Below are positions 8,446-15,843 of a stretch of DNA of 45,512 bases, one piece after another. The first letter of the stretch is position 1; every line of letters begins with the position of its first letter. This DNA comes from JAWOJB01 sp046484325 (GTDB lineage: Bacteria > Actinomycetota > Acidimicrobiia > Spongiisociales > ZC4RG35). Made by a program: the position numbers and the translations under genes. The stretch spans positions 1 through 45,512 of the forward strand of contig JAWOJB010000075.1 of assembly GCA_046484325.1 (NCBI GenBank), read 5' to 3'. A model generated the notes under the pieces. It was given only the letters and a program-made list of their open reading frames with translations, did no database searches and was not told the DNA's origin.

Positions 8446-8796
8446 TCACTCCTCCTCGTGCAGGCTGCGCAGCAGCGCTTCGATCTTCTCGCCCTCCACG
8501 ACGCCACGGTCGACCCGGAACTCGAGCGCGGGCAGGTACTTCATCCGCACCTGGGTCGCCACCGCCCTGCGGAGCCGCGAAGCGGCCGCCTCGAGTGCCT
8601 TCTGGACCTCGTCCAGGGTGGACAGGTCGAGCGCCGAGTAGTACACCACGGCCTGGCGCATGTCGGGGGAGGACTCGACCCCGGTGACGGTCACGAAGCC
8701 GAGGCGCGGGTCCTTGAGGTCCTCGACAGCGTCGGCCAGCACCTCGCGCAGCACGGAGTTGATCCGCCGGACCCGGGGGAAGGGTGGCCGGCTCAT
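8446..8796 (-). CDS. rbfA: 30S ribosome-binding factor RbfA
   Basis: Late maturation factor of the 30S subunit that acts on the 16S rRNA 5' end. The 116-aa product is typical: RRINSVLREVLADAVEDL at the N-terminus, DPRLGFVTVTGVESSPD, and the KH-type end RMKYLPALEFRVDRGVVEGEKIEALL. The ATG at 8796 shares its first base with the last base of the upstream ylxP-like stop (TGATG), which fixes the start. Confidence 0.95.
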   Translation of the reverse strand: MSRPPFPRVRRINSVLREVLADAVEDLKDPRLGFVTVTGVESSPDMRQAVVYYSALDLSTLDEVQKALEAAASRLRRAVATQVRMKYLPALEFRVDRGVVEGEKIEALLRSLHEEE

Positions 8797-9086
8797 CACC
8801 CCACCTCGAGGTAGGAGACCTCGGTGTCGACGACCTCCACCTCGAACAGGCCATCGAGGTACCGAACGGCCTCGGTGAGGACCCGCTCGAGGCCGGTGGC
8901 GTCGGGGGCAACGGCGGCGATCCCAAGGGCGATCCGCTGCCAGGCGTCGTGATGATCGACCTCGGCGACCGAGAGCGACGCCGTGCGCCGGAGCCCCTCG
9001 ACCACCGGTCGTAGCGCCGATCGCTTCTCCTTGAGGGAGCGGGCACCGGGCAGGCGCAGCTCCACCCGGATCGCAGCGGCGTGCAT
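8796..9086 (-). CDS. DUF503 family protein (YlxP-like)
   Basis: A conserved 96-aa protein of unknown biochemical role that sits between infB and rbfA in many Gram-positives. It has the family opening RVELRLPGARSLKEKRSALRP, then SVAEVDHHDAWQRIALGIA and a final beta strand VEVVDTEVSYLEVG. It starts with the ATG at 9086, one base inside the infB stop (TGATG), and ends one base inside the rbfA start. Position suggests a link to ribosome maturation, which is inference. Confidence 0.88.
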   Translation of the reverse strand: MHAAAIRVELRLPGARSLKEKRSALRPVVEGLRRTASLSVAEVDHHDAWQRIALGIAAVAPDATGLERVLTEAVRYLDGLFEVEVVDTEVSYLEVG

Positions 9087-11086
9087 CAGGTGGCGGCGAC
9101 CTCCCGCACCACGTAGACCTCGATGACGTCCCCCTCTTTGAGGTCGTGGTAGCCCTCCAGCCCGACGCCGCACTCGAACCCCTGCGCAACCTCGCGGACG
9201 TCATCCTTGAAGCGCCTCAGCGAACCGATCCGGCCGTCGTGGATGACGATGCCATCCCGCAGCAGCCTGGCCTTGGCGCCACGCTGGACGATTCCGTCGG
9301 TCACGTAGCAGCCGGCCACCGTGCCCACCCGCGGCACCTTGAAGATCGCCCGGACCTCGACGGCCCCCAGCACCACCTCGTGCTCCTCGGGGGCGAGCTG
9401 ACCGACGAGCATCAGCTCGATGTCCTCGAGCAGCTCGTAGATGACGCCGTAGGTGCGGATCTCGATCCCCTTCTGCTCGGCGCTCCTCCGGGCCTTGGGG
9501 TCCGGCCGAACGTTGAAGCCGACGATGACGGCCTCGGTCACCTCGGCGAGGGTCACGTCGTTCTCGTTGATGCCCCCGACCGCGCCGTGGAGGATCTCGA
9601 TGTGGCCGCCCTCGCGCGTGATCTTGGCGACGGACTCCCGCACGGCCTCGAGCGACCCGGTGGCATCGGCCTTGAGGATCAGGCGCAGTTCGGCCTCGTC
9701 CGTCCTCAGCTGGTCGAGCAGCGTCTGCAACCGCTCCTTGGCGGTGGGGATCGTCTGCACCCGCGCCCGATGCTCCTCGGCGCGCTCGGCTGCGATCGCC
9801 CGGGCCGCCCGGTCGTTCTTCACGACCTCGAACGCCTCCCCGGCTTCGGGCACGTCGGACCACCCCATCACGAGCACCGGAGTCGAAGGAGTTGCCTGCT
9901 GCACCTCCTTGCCGGCATGGTCGAGCATCGCCCGCACCCTCCCTGCCGCCGAACCCGCGACGATGGCGTCGCCGCGCCGCAGCGTCCCCCGCTGCACGAT
10001 CACCGTGGCCACCGGCCCCCGACCGGGGTCGAGCTGGGACTCGATGACCACCCCTGAGGCATCCGTCCTCGGGTTGGCCTTGAGCTCTCGCAGCTGGGCC
10101 ACGAGGTCGATCACCTCGAGCAGGTTGTCGATCCCGGCATGGGTCGTCGCTGAGACCTCGACGCTGGGCACGTCGCCACCGAGATCCTCGGTGATCACCC
10201 CGTGGTTGGTGAGAGCCGTGCGAACCCGGAAGGGGTCGGCACCCGGGAGATCCATCTTGTTGATCGCCACGATCATGTCGACGCCCGCCGCCTTGGCATG
10301 GCTGATGGCCTCGACGGTCTGCGGCATCGGGCCGTCATCGGCCGCGACGACGAGAACCACGATGTCGGTGACGTCGGCGCCCCGTGCGCGTAGGGCGGTG
10401 AAGGCCTCGTGACCAGGCGTGTCGATGAAAGTGAGGCGGTTGCCGCCCACCTCCACCTGGTAGGCGCCGATGTGCTGGGTGATGCCGCCGGCCTCCCCTG
10501 CCACGACGTCGGTCTTGCGGATGGCGTCGAGCAGCGACGTCTTGCCGTGGTCGACGTGACCCATGACGGTCACCACGGGTGGCCGCGGGGCGAGATCGGC
10601 ATCGGCATCGGCGAACACCGCCCTGGCGACCCGAACCGTCTCGACGGGAGCCGGCTCCTGGATCTCGACGATGGTCCCGAACACCTCGGCGATCTCGTCG
10701 ACGAGGTGCGCAGGCATCGGATGGCCCGCCCCGGCGGGGGTCCCGCGTTGCAGCAGCTCCTTCACGACGGCGCCAACCGGCTGGCCGATGGCGGCGGCGA
10801 AGTCAGTCACCGACGCCCCCGGGGTCAGTGTTGCAATCGTGATCTCGGGGGGTGCCGGTGCCTCCACCACGGAGACCGGAGGCTCCGGCGTGGGGGCAGG
10901 CGACCCGTCCACCTCGCCCGTTCCGGCGTCCGCCGACACCTCGGACAACGCCATCCTGATGAGTTCCGCCGTCTCCGCGTCCAGGCTCGATGACGCCGTC
11001 TTCACCTCGACACCGAGCTCGAGCGCCTGTTCCAGCACCTGCTTCGACTCGATGCCGAGCTCACGTGCCAGCTCGTACACCCGCAT
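9086..11086 (-). CDS. infB: Translation initiation factor IF-2
   Basis: GTPase that places initiator tRNA on the 30S subunit. The 666-aa protein has an N-terminal IF2_N helix module (MRVYELARELG), a short acidic Pro/Ala linker, a second IF2_N-like module (SVTDFAAAIGQPVGAVVKELL), then the G domain: G1 GHVDHGKT (176-183), DTPGHEAF, NKMDLPGAD. Domains II-IV follow (ADATGSLEAVRES, NVRPDPKA, ending VYVVREVAAT). At 666 aa it is far shorter than the roughly 900-1000 aa of Streptomyces or mycobacterial IF-2; the saving is in the N-terminal linker. No ylxR gene lies between it and nusA. Confidence 0.97.
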   Translation of the reverse strand: MRVYELARELGIESKQVLEQALELGVEVKTASSSLDAETAELIRMALSEVSADAGTGEVDGSPAPTPEPPVSVVEAPAPPEITIATLTPGASVTDFAAAIGQPVGAVVKELLQRGTPAGAGHPMPAHLVDEIAEVFGTIVEIQEPAPVETVRVARAVFADADADLAPRPPVVTVMGHVDHGKTSLLDAIRKTDVVAGEAGGITQHIGAYQVEVGGNRLTFIDTPGHEAFTALRARGADVTDIVVLVVAADDGPMPQTVEAISHAKAAGVDMIVAINKMDLPGADPFRVRTALTNHGVITEDLGGDVPSVEVSATTHAGIDNLLEVIDLVAQLRELKANPRTDASGVVIESQLDPGRGPVATVIVQRGTLRRGDAIVAGSAAGRVRAMLDHAGKEVQQATPSTPVLVMGWSDVPEAGEAFEVVKNDRAARAIAAERAEEHRARVQTIPTAKERLQTLLDQLRTDEAELRLILKADATGSLEAVRESVAKITREGGHIEILHGAVGGINENDVTLAEVTEAVIVGFNVRPDPKARRSAEQKGIEIRTYGVIYELLEDIELMLVGQLAPEEHEVVLGAVEVRAIFKVPRVGTVAGCYVTDGIVQRGAKARLLRDGIVIHDGRIGSLRRFKDDVREVAQGFECGVGLEGYHDLKEGDVIEVYVVREVAAT

Positions 11087-11113
11087 GACTGCCTACCTCG
11101 CTCCCAACTCGGT

Positions 11114-12196
11114 TCACTCCTCCTCGGCCGCGACGGGGGCCTCGTCGGCCACCTCCTCCACGAGGTCGGCGACCTCGGAGGCGGCGGGCTCGATCAGCCC
11201 GGGCGCGGCGGCCGGCGCTTCGTCGACTTCCTCGCGGTCGGAGCGGATGTCGACCTTGTAGCCCGACAGACGGGCGGCGAGACGCGCATTCTGGCCCTCC
11301 TTGCCGATGGCGAGGGACAGCTGATGCTCGCTCACGATGACCTCGGCGGTCTTGGTCTCCTCGTCGATGTGGACCTCTTTGACGCGGGCGGGGCCCAGCG
11401 CCTCGGCGATGAACTGCCCGACGTCGGTCCTCCACTGCACGACGTCGACCTTCTCCCCCCGCAGCTCGTTGACGACTTGCCGCACACGAGCTCCCCGGGC
11501 TCCGACGCATGCACCCTTGGGGTCGACGTTGGGATCGTTCGAGATGACCGCGATCTTGGTTCGGTGGCCCGGCTCGCGGGCAATCGACCTGATCTCCACG
11601 GTCCCGTCCACGATCTCGGGGACCTCGAGCTCGAGCAGACGCCGAACGAGGTCGGGATGGCTGCGGCTCACGACGATCTGCGGGCCCTTCGCCTCGTTGC
11701 GCACCTCGAGGATGAGAGCCTTGACCCGGTTCCCCCGTTCGAGTCGCTCGTACGGGATGCGCTCGGAGCCCGGAAGCAGGGCCTCGGCATCGCCGAGGTC
11801 CAGGATGGCGTACCGGTGATCCACCTGCTGCACGATGCCGGTGACGAGGTCGCCCTCCCTCCCGGAGTACACGTCGAAGACCTGCTCGCGCTTGGCCTCC
11901 CGGAGCCGCTGGGCGATGACCTGCTTGGCGGTCTGGGCGGCGATCCGACCGAAGTCCTCGGGAGTGTCCTCCCACTCCCGGATGACGTTGCCGTCCTCGT
12001 CGAGCTCCTGGGCGTACACGATGATCTCACCGGAGTCGGCGTCGATGGTGACACGAGCCTCCTCGGCTGCTCCGGGGCTCCGCTTGTAGGCCGAGACGAG
12101 GGCGTTGGCGAGCGCATCAAGGATCGTGTCGACCGGCACGCCCCGCTCACGTTCGAGCAGCTCCAGCGCGTCCATGACCTCGGAATCGATCCTCAT
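11114..12196 (-). CDS. nusA: Transcription termination/antitermination factor NusA
   Basis: Modulates RNA polymerase pausing, termination and rRNA antitermination. The 360-aa protein has the N-terminal domain (DALELLERERGVPVDTILDAL), an S1 domain around 135-200 (GDLVTGIVQQVDHRYAILDL), KH1 with GACVGARGARVRQVV and KH2 with EGQNARLAARLSGYKVDI. It ends with a 45-residue acidic Ala/Glu tail in place of the extra AR repeats of proteobacterial NusA. The ATG start lies 9 nt after the rimP stop. Confidence 0.96.
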   Translation of the reverse strand: MRIDSEVMDALELLERERGVPVDTILDALANALVSAYKRSPGAAEEARVTIDADSGEIIVYAQELDEDGNVIREWEDTPEDFGRIAAQTAKQVIAQRLREAKREQVFDVYSGREGDLVTGIVQQVDHRYAILDLGDAEALLPGSERIPYERLERGNRVKALILEVRNEAKGPQIVVSRSHPDLVRRLLELEVPEIVDGTVEIRSIAREPGHRTKIAVISNDPNVDPKGACVGARGARVRQVVNELRGEKVDVVQWRTDVGQFIAEALGPARVKEVHIDEETKTAEVIVSEHQLSLAIGKEGQNARLAARLSGYKVDIRSDREEVDEAPAAAPGLIEPAASEVADLVEEVADEAPVAAEEE

Positions 12197-12205
12197 CCCG
12201 TCACC

Positions 12206-12697
12206 TCACTTGCCCGGCTTGGGGGCACGTTCCCATCGGAACACGGTCCGCGCCGACTCGACGTCGTCGTAGTCGCACGGCTGGTCGCCCGAGTCGGCTC
12301 GCACCACGAACCCACGGTCGTCGGCGGCCGCGAGCACCCCTCTCAGGGTCCGGACGGCGCCGTCCCCCGCGATCTTGACGACCACCTCGCGGCCCACCGA
12401 CTTCTGGTAGTGCCGTGGCCTGCGAAGCCGGCGCTCCAGACCCGGCGAGCTCACCTCGAGCCGGTACGGTCCCTCGATCTCGGTCTCGGCATCCAGCAGC
12501 CGGGACAGGTCGTTCGACACCTGGGACAGCCGATCGAGGTCGACCCCGCCCTCGGCATCGACGACGAGGCGGAGGAGGCGACCACCACCGCTCCCCACGA
12601 GCTCGACGTCGTCGAGCTCGATCCGCTCGAGGGCCAGGTAGGGCTCGACCACCCCCCAGATCCCGTCGATCGCCTTGGTCGTGTCCAGCTTCGTCAC
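12206..12697 (-). CDS. rimP: Ribosome maturation factor RimP
   Basis: Early 30S maturation factor. The 163-aa protein carries the RimP core: ELVGSGGGRLLRLVVDAEGGVDLDRLSQVSNDLSRLLD and the hallmark YRLEVSSPGLERRLRRPRHY, followed by the C-terminal SH3-like barrel. The start is GTG at 12697, inside the first of two direct 11-bp-spaced copies of TCGTCACCGT (12691-12711, plus-strand reading). It is first in the rimP-nusA-infB run, with a 165-bp leader region upstream. Confidence 0.93.
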   Translation of the reverse strand: MTKLDTTKAIDGIWGVVEPYLALERIELDDVELVGSGGGRLLRLVVDAEGGVDLDRLSQVSNDLSRLLDAETEIEGPYRLEVSSPGLERRLRRPRHYQKSVGREVVVKIAGDGAVRTLRGVLAAADDRGFVVRADSGDQPCDYDDVESARTVFRWERAPKPGK

Positions 12698-12783
12698 CGT
12701 ATCGTCACCGTTTCGTCGTCATCGTGTCGTCGTGTCGCCGTCGTGCGGACCGGTCGGCCGGAGGGGGACCCCCGGACGACCGA

Positions 12784-12806
12784 AAGGTGGGCAGGGCGCC
12801 CACCTT
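12784..12806 (-). terminator. 9-bp hairpin between serC and rimP
   Basis: AAGGTGGGC (12784-12792), loop AGGGC, GCCCACCTT (12798-12806): a perfect 9-bp stem, 56 nt after the serC stop and 86 nt before the rimP start. It is a good candidate for the serC terminator. If rimP transcription starts from the TATACT box at 12832-12837, the same hairpin would lie in the rimP leader and could act as an attenuator. Confidence 0.5.
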
Positions 12807-12831
12807 CCAGCAGCGTCCTCGGTTTTTCCAG

Positions 12832-12837
12832 AGTATA
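12832..12837 (-). promoter_or_regulatory. Possible -10 box (TATACT) for the rimP operon
   Basis: TATACT on the minus strand is the most AT-rich stretch of the serC-rimP spacer. No -35 hexamer is recognisable at 16-18 bp. A start here would give a leader of about 130 nt that contains the 12784-12806 hairpin. Confidence 0.3.
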
Positions 12838-12862
12838 GGTGCCGGTCGGAGCGGGCCGGGCG

Positions 12863-13942
12863 TCAGGCGGCTCGCCGGACGTCCTCCATGAACTGAGCCA
12901 GGGCGGCGACGCTGGAAGGTGCGAGGGCGGCGTACAGACTGGCCCGGCACCCTCCCACCGAGCGATGGCCCTTCAAACCGACGAAGCCGGCTCGTTCGGC
13001 CGCAGCGAGAAAGCCCGCCTCCTGCTCGACATCCGGGAGGCTGAACACCACGTTCATGAGCGACCGGTGGGCCTTCTCGACCGGGTTCGTGTAGAAGCCG
13101 TCGCTCTCGTCGATCACCCGATACAGCATCCCGGCCTTCTCGGCCGACTCCCGCTCCAGCGCGCGCACCCCGCCCCGGTCGAGCAGACGGCGCAGCACCT
13201 TGCCCATGAGATAGATCGAGAACATCGGCGGCGTGTTGGCGAGCGAGCCGGCGTCTGCGTGCCAGTCGTAGCGGAGGTAGCTCGGCAGCCGCTCGCTCAC
13301 CTCGGGCCGGAGCGCAGTCCGGCGGATGAACACGAGGGCCAGTCCAGAGGGGCCGAGATTCTTCTGGGCTCCCCCGTACACGAGGTCGAACCGATGCCAC
13401 GGGAGCCGCCGCGCGAGGAACTCCGAGGAGGCATCCGCCACCAGCGGGATCCCCGTGTCGGGCCAGTCGACCATGCGCAGACCGTCGATGGTCTCGTTCG
13501 CCGTCACATGCAGGTAGCGGGTCCCAGGTTCGATGGCGACCTCGTCCGGCCCTGGCATACGCCGGAATCCCTGGCCGGCGCCGTCCCAGGCCGGGTAGGC
13601 GCGGCGCACGGCCCGGGCGTCCGAGAGGGCCTTCGCCGCCCACGAGCCCGACACGACGTACCCCGCCGCATCGGCCTCGTCGAGGAGGTTGAGGGGCACC
13701 ATGCCGAACTGGAGCGTCGCACCGCCCTGCAGCGCCAGCACCTCGAAGTCGGGCGGAGCCTCCGCCATCGCGGCCGCCGACTCGAGGGCCTCCCGATGCA
13801 CCCGTTCGTAGACGGGAGACCGGTGGCTGAGCTCCACGACCGACATCCCGGTTCCGTCGAAGTCGAGCATCTCCTCGCGGGCCTCCGCGAGCACGTCAAA
13901 CGGCAGGGTGCAGGGTCCGGCTCCGAAGTTGTGGACGCGCAT
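12863..13942 (-). CDS. serC: Phosphoserine aminotransferase
   Basis: A PLP enzyme of serine (and pyridoxal) biosynthesis that transaminates 3-phosphohydroxypyruvate with glutamate. The 359-aa protein starts RVHNFGAGPCTLP, has SHRSPVYERVHREA, LQGGATLQFGMVPLNLL, the Schiff-base lysine in VYGGAQKNLGPSG (Lys194), and HRSVGGCRASLYAA near the C-terminus. The length is that of the E. coli type, not the divergent mycobacterial type. It lies between proS and rimP and does not belong to the usual translation cluster. Confidence 0.96.
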   Translation of the reverse strand: MRVHNFGAGPCTLPFDVLAEAREEMLDFDGTGMSVVELSHRSPVYERVHREALESAAAMAEAPPDFEVLALQGGATLQFGMVPLNLLDEADAAGYVVSGSWAAKALSDARAVRRAYPAWDGAGQGFRRMPGPDEVAIEPGTRYLHVTANETIDGLRMVDWPDTGIPLVADASSEFLARRLPWHRFDLVYGGAQKNLGPSGLALVFIRRTALRPEVSERLPSYLRYDWHADAGSLANTPPMFSIYLMGKVLRRLLDRGGVRALERESAEKAGMLYRVIDESDGFYTNPVEKAHRSLMNVVFSLPDVEQEAGFLAAAERAGFVGLKGHRSVGGCRASLYAALAPSSVAALAQFMEDVRRAA

Positions 13943-14020
13943 GAGAGGGAGTTTCGCACCACCAAAACGTCCCTTGGCGATTCGAGGGCATCACGACACG
14001 TCATGCGGACGCCGCAGCGC

Positions 14021-15748
14021 TCAGCCCAGTCCCAGCGACCGTCCCTCGGTGACCAGCCCGGCCAAGACGTCGACGACGTCCTCGATCGGCACCTCCTCGG
14101 TGGAGAGCCCGCGCCGGACGGTGAGCTCGACCGTCCCCGACGCCAGCCCCTTCGGCCCCACCGTCACCCGGAAGGGGATCCCGACGAGCTCGGCATCGGC
14201 GAACTTCACGCCCGGGCGCTCGACCCGATCGTCGAGCAGCACCTCGAGCCCGGCCTGTTCGAGGCGGGCGGTGAGAGCCTCCCCCGCCGCCCTGGTGTCC
14301 TCGTCGTCGACCCGCAGCACCGTCACCACCACCTCGTAGGGTGCCACCGACACCGGCCACACGATCCCCCGTTCGTCGTGGGACCACTCGACCACCGCCG
14401 CCATCGTCCGCTCCAGCCCGATGCCGTAGGAACCCATGACGATCGGGTGTTTGACACCGTGCTCGTCCTGGACGAGCGCCTCGAAGGCCTCCGAGTACCG
14501 GGTCCCCAGCTTGAAGATGTGGCCGACCTCGATGCCCTTCCAGAGCTCGAGGGGGCCCCCGCACTGCCCGCACGGCTCACCAGACCGCACCTCCCGGAGA
14601 TCCGCCCAGGTCCCGACCACGAGGTCGCGTCCCACATCCACGTTCACGAGGTGCCAGTCGTCGTCGTTGGCGCCCGTGACCATGCCCCGGCGGCCACGGA
14701 GGGCCTCGTCGGCGATGACCGGCAGGTGCCGGATCCCGACCGCCCCGAGGCTCCCGGGCAGCGCTCCCAGGGCCTCGCGGATCTCCTCGGGGTGGGCAGG
14801 TCGCAGCACCGCCGAACCCGTCGCGTCGGCCAGCTTCTGCTCTTGGAGGTCGTGGTCGCCGCGCAGCAGGACCAGGGTGATCCGGCCGTCGAGGACGTAC
14901 ACCAGGGTCTTGATCTGGCGCTCGGGAGCGGCCACCTCGGGGTGGGCCTGGGCGAGCGCGGCGATCGTGCGGATACCGGGCGTCGGGAGCCGCTCGGGCT
15001 CTCCCACCGCCGAGAGATCGGCGACCTCGCCCACCTGCGACGTCGCCCGTTCCACGTTGGCCCGATAGTCGCAGCTCCCGCAGGTGACGATCCAGTCCTC
15101 GCCGGCCGGGCTGGGCACCATGAACTCGGTGGACTCGCTTCCTCCCATCGCACCCGAGGAGGCCTCGACGTCGACGGGGTCGAGGCCGCACCGCCGGAAG
15201 ATCCGCAGATAGGCGCCGTGGTGTGCCCGGAAGGCCCGATCGAGCCCCTCGCCGTCGAGGTCCAGCGAGTAGCTGTCCTTCATCGTGAACTCCCGCACCC
15301 GGAGCACTCCCGACTTGGGGCGGGGCTCGTCGCGGAACTTGGTCTGGATCTGGTACCAGATCTGGGGGAGCTCCCGATACGAGGACAATTCCGAGGCAAG
15401 GAGTGCGAACACCTCCTCGTGCGTCATCCCGAGGGCATTGTCGGCCCCCTTGCGATCCACGAGTCGGAACAGCTCGTCGCCCATCAGCTCCCATCGTCCC
15501 GAGCGCCTCCACACCTCGGCCGGGTGGAGCGCCGGAAGGTGGAACTGCTGGCCGCCGATCCGGTCCATCTCCTCGCGGATGATCCGGTCGATCTTGGCGT
15601 ACACCCTCCGCCCGAGCGGGAGTACCGAGTAGTGCCCGGCGGAGAGCTGCCGGACGAACCCGCCCCGAACCAGCAGACGGTGGGATACCGCCTCGGCATC
15701 GGCGGGATCGTCGCGGAGGGTCGGGATGAAGGCCTGGGACCAGCGCAT
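14021..15748 (-). CDS. proS: Prolyl-tRNA synthetase, bacterial type
   Basis: Class II aminoacyl-tRNA synthetase, 575 aa. Motif 1 (YSVLPLGRRVYAKIDRIIREEM), motif 2 (KFRDEPRPKSGVLRVREFTMKDSYS) and motif 3 (GSYGIGLERTMAA) are clear. The INS editing insertion lies at about 225-380 (includes LLRGDHDLQEQKLADATGS), which deacylates Ala-tRNA(Pro). The start is the ATG at 15748 (MRWSQAFIP), where family similarity begins; an upstream in-frame start would add 22 unconserved residues. A TAAGGT box lies 11 nt upstream. Confidence 0.96.
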   Translation of the reverse strand: MRWSQAFIPTLRDDPADAEAVSHRLLVRGGFVRQLSAGHYSVLPLGRRVYAKIDRIIREEMDRIGGQQFHLPALHPAEVWRRSGRWELMGDELFRLVDRKGADNALGMTHEEVFALLASELSSYRELPQIWYQIQTKFRDEPRPKSGVLRVREFTMKDSYSLDLDGEGLDRAFRAHHGAYLRIFRRCGLDPVDVEASSGAMGGSESTEFMVPSPAGEDWIVTCGSCDYRANVERATSQVGEVADLSAVGEPERLPTPGIRTIAALAQAHPEVAAPERQIKTLVYVLDGRITLVLLRGDHDLQEQKLADATGSAVLRPAHPEEIREALGALPGSLGAVGIRHLPVIADEALRGRRGMVTGANDDDWHLVNVDVGRDLVVGTWADLREVRSGEPCGQCGGPLELWKGIEVGHIFKLGTRYSEAFEALVQDEHGVKHPIVMGSYGIGLERTMAAVVEWSHDERGIVWPVSVAPYEVVVTVLRVDDEDTRAAGEALTARLEQAGLEVLLDDRVERPGVKFADAELVGIPFRVTVGPKGLASGTVELTVRRGLSTEEVPIEDVVDVLAGLVTEGRSLGLG

Positions 15749-15759
15749 GAGAGAATGCG

Positions 15760-15765
15760 ACCTTA
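15760..15765 (-). promoter_or_regulatory. Possible -10 box (TAAGGT) of proS
   Basis: TAAGGT on the minus strand ends 11 nt before the proS ATG, predicting a leader of only a few bases. It is weaker than the 6-7 nt cases elsewhere in the window. Confidence 0.3.
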
Positions 15766-15831
15766 CCGGAGCCGGCCGGGCGAACTGCCTCGATGCCCGG
15801 CGTCCACGGAGCACGCCGTCGAAGAGGTCGA

Positions 15832-15837
15832 TACCGT
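15832..15837 (+). promoter_or_regulatory. -10 box TACCGT, leaderless promoter of the channel gene
   Basis: TACCGT ends 6 nt before the ATG at 15844. There is no Shine-Dalgarno before that ATG, so a leaderless transcript fits best. It also decides the start against an in-frame ATG at 15793. Confidence 0.45.
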
Positions 15838-15843
15838 GCGCCG

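Noticed and set aside
12691..12711. Two copies of TCGTCACCGT around the rimP start as an operator
   Set aside because: They are part of a low-complexity GTC/GAC-rich stretch and one copy lies in the start codon region; no symmetry supports a binding site.
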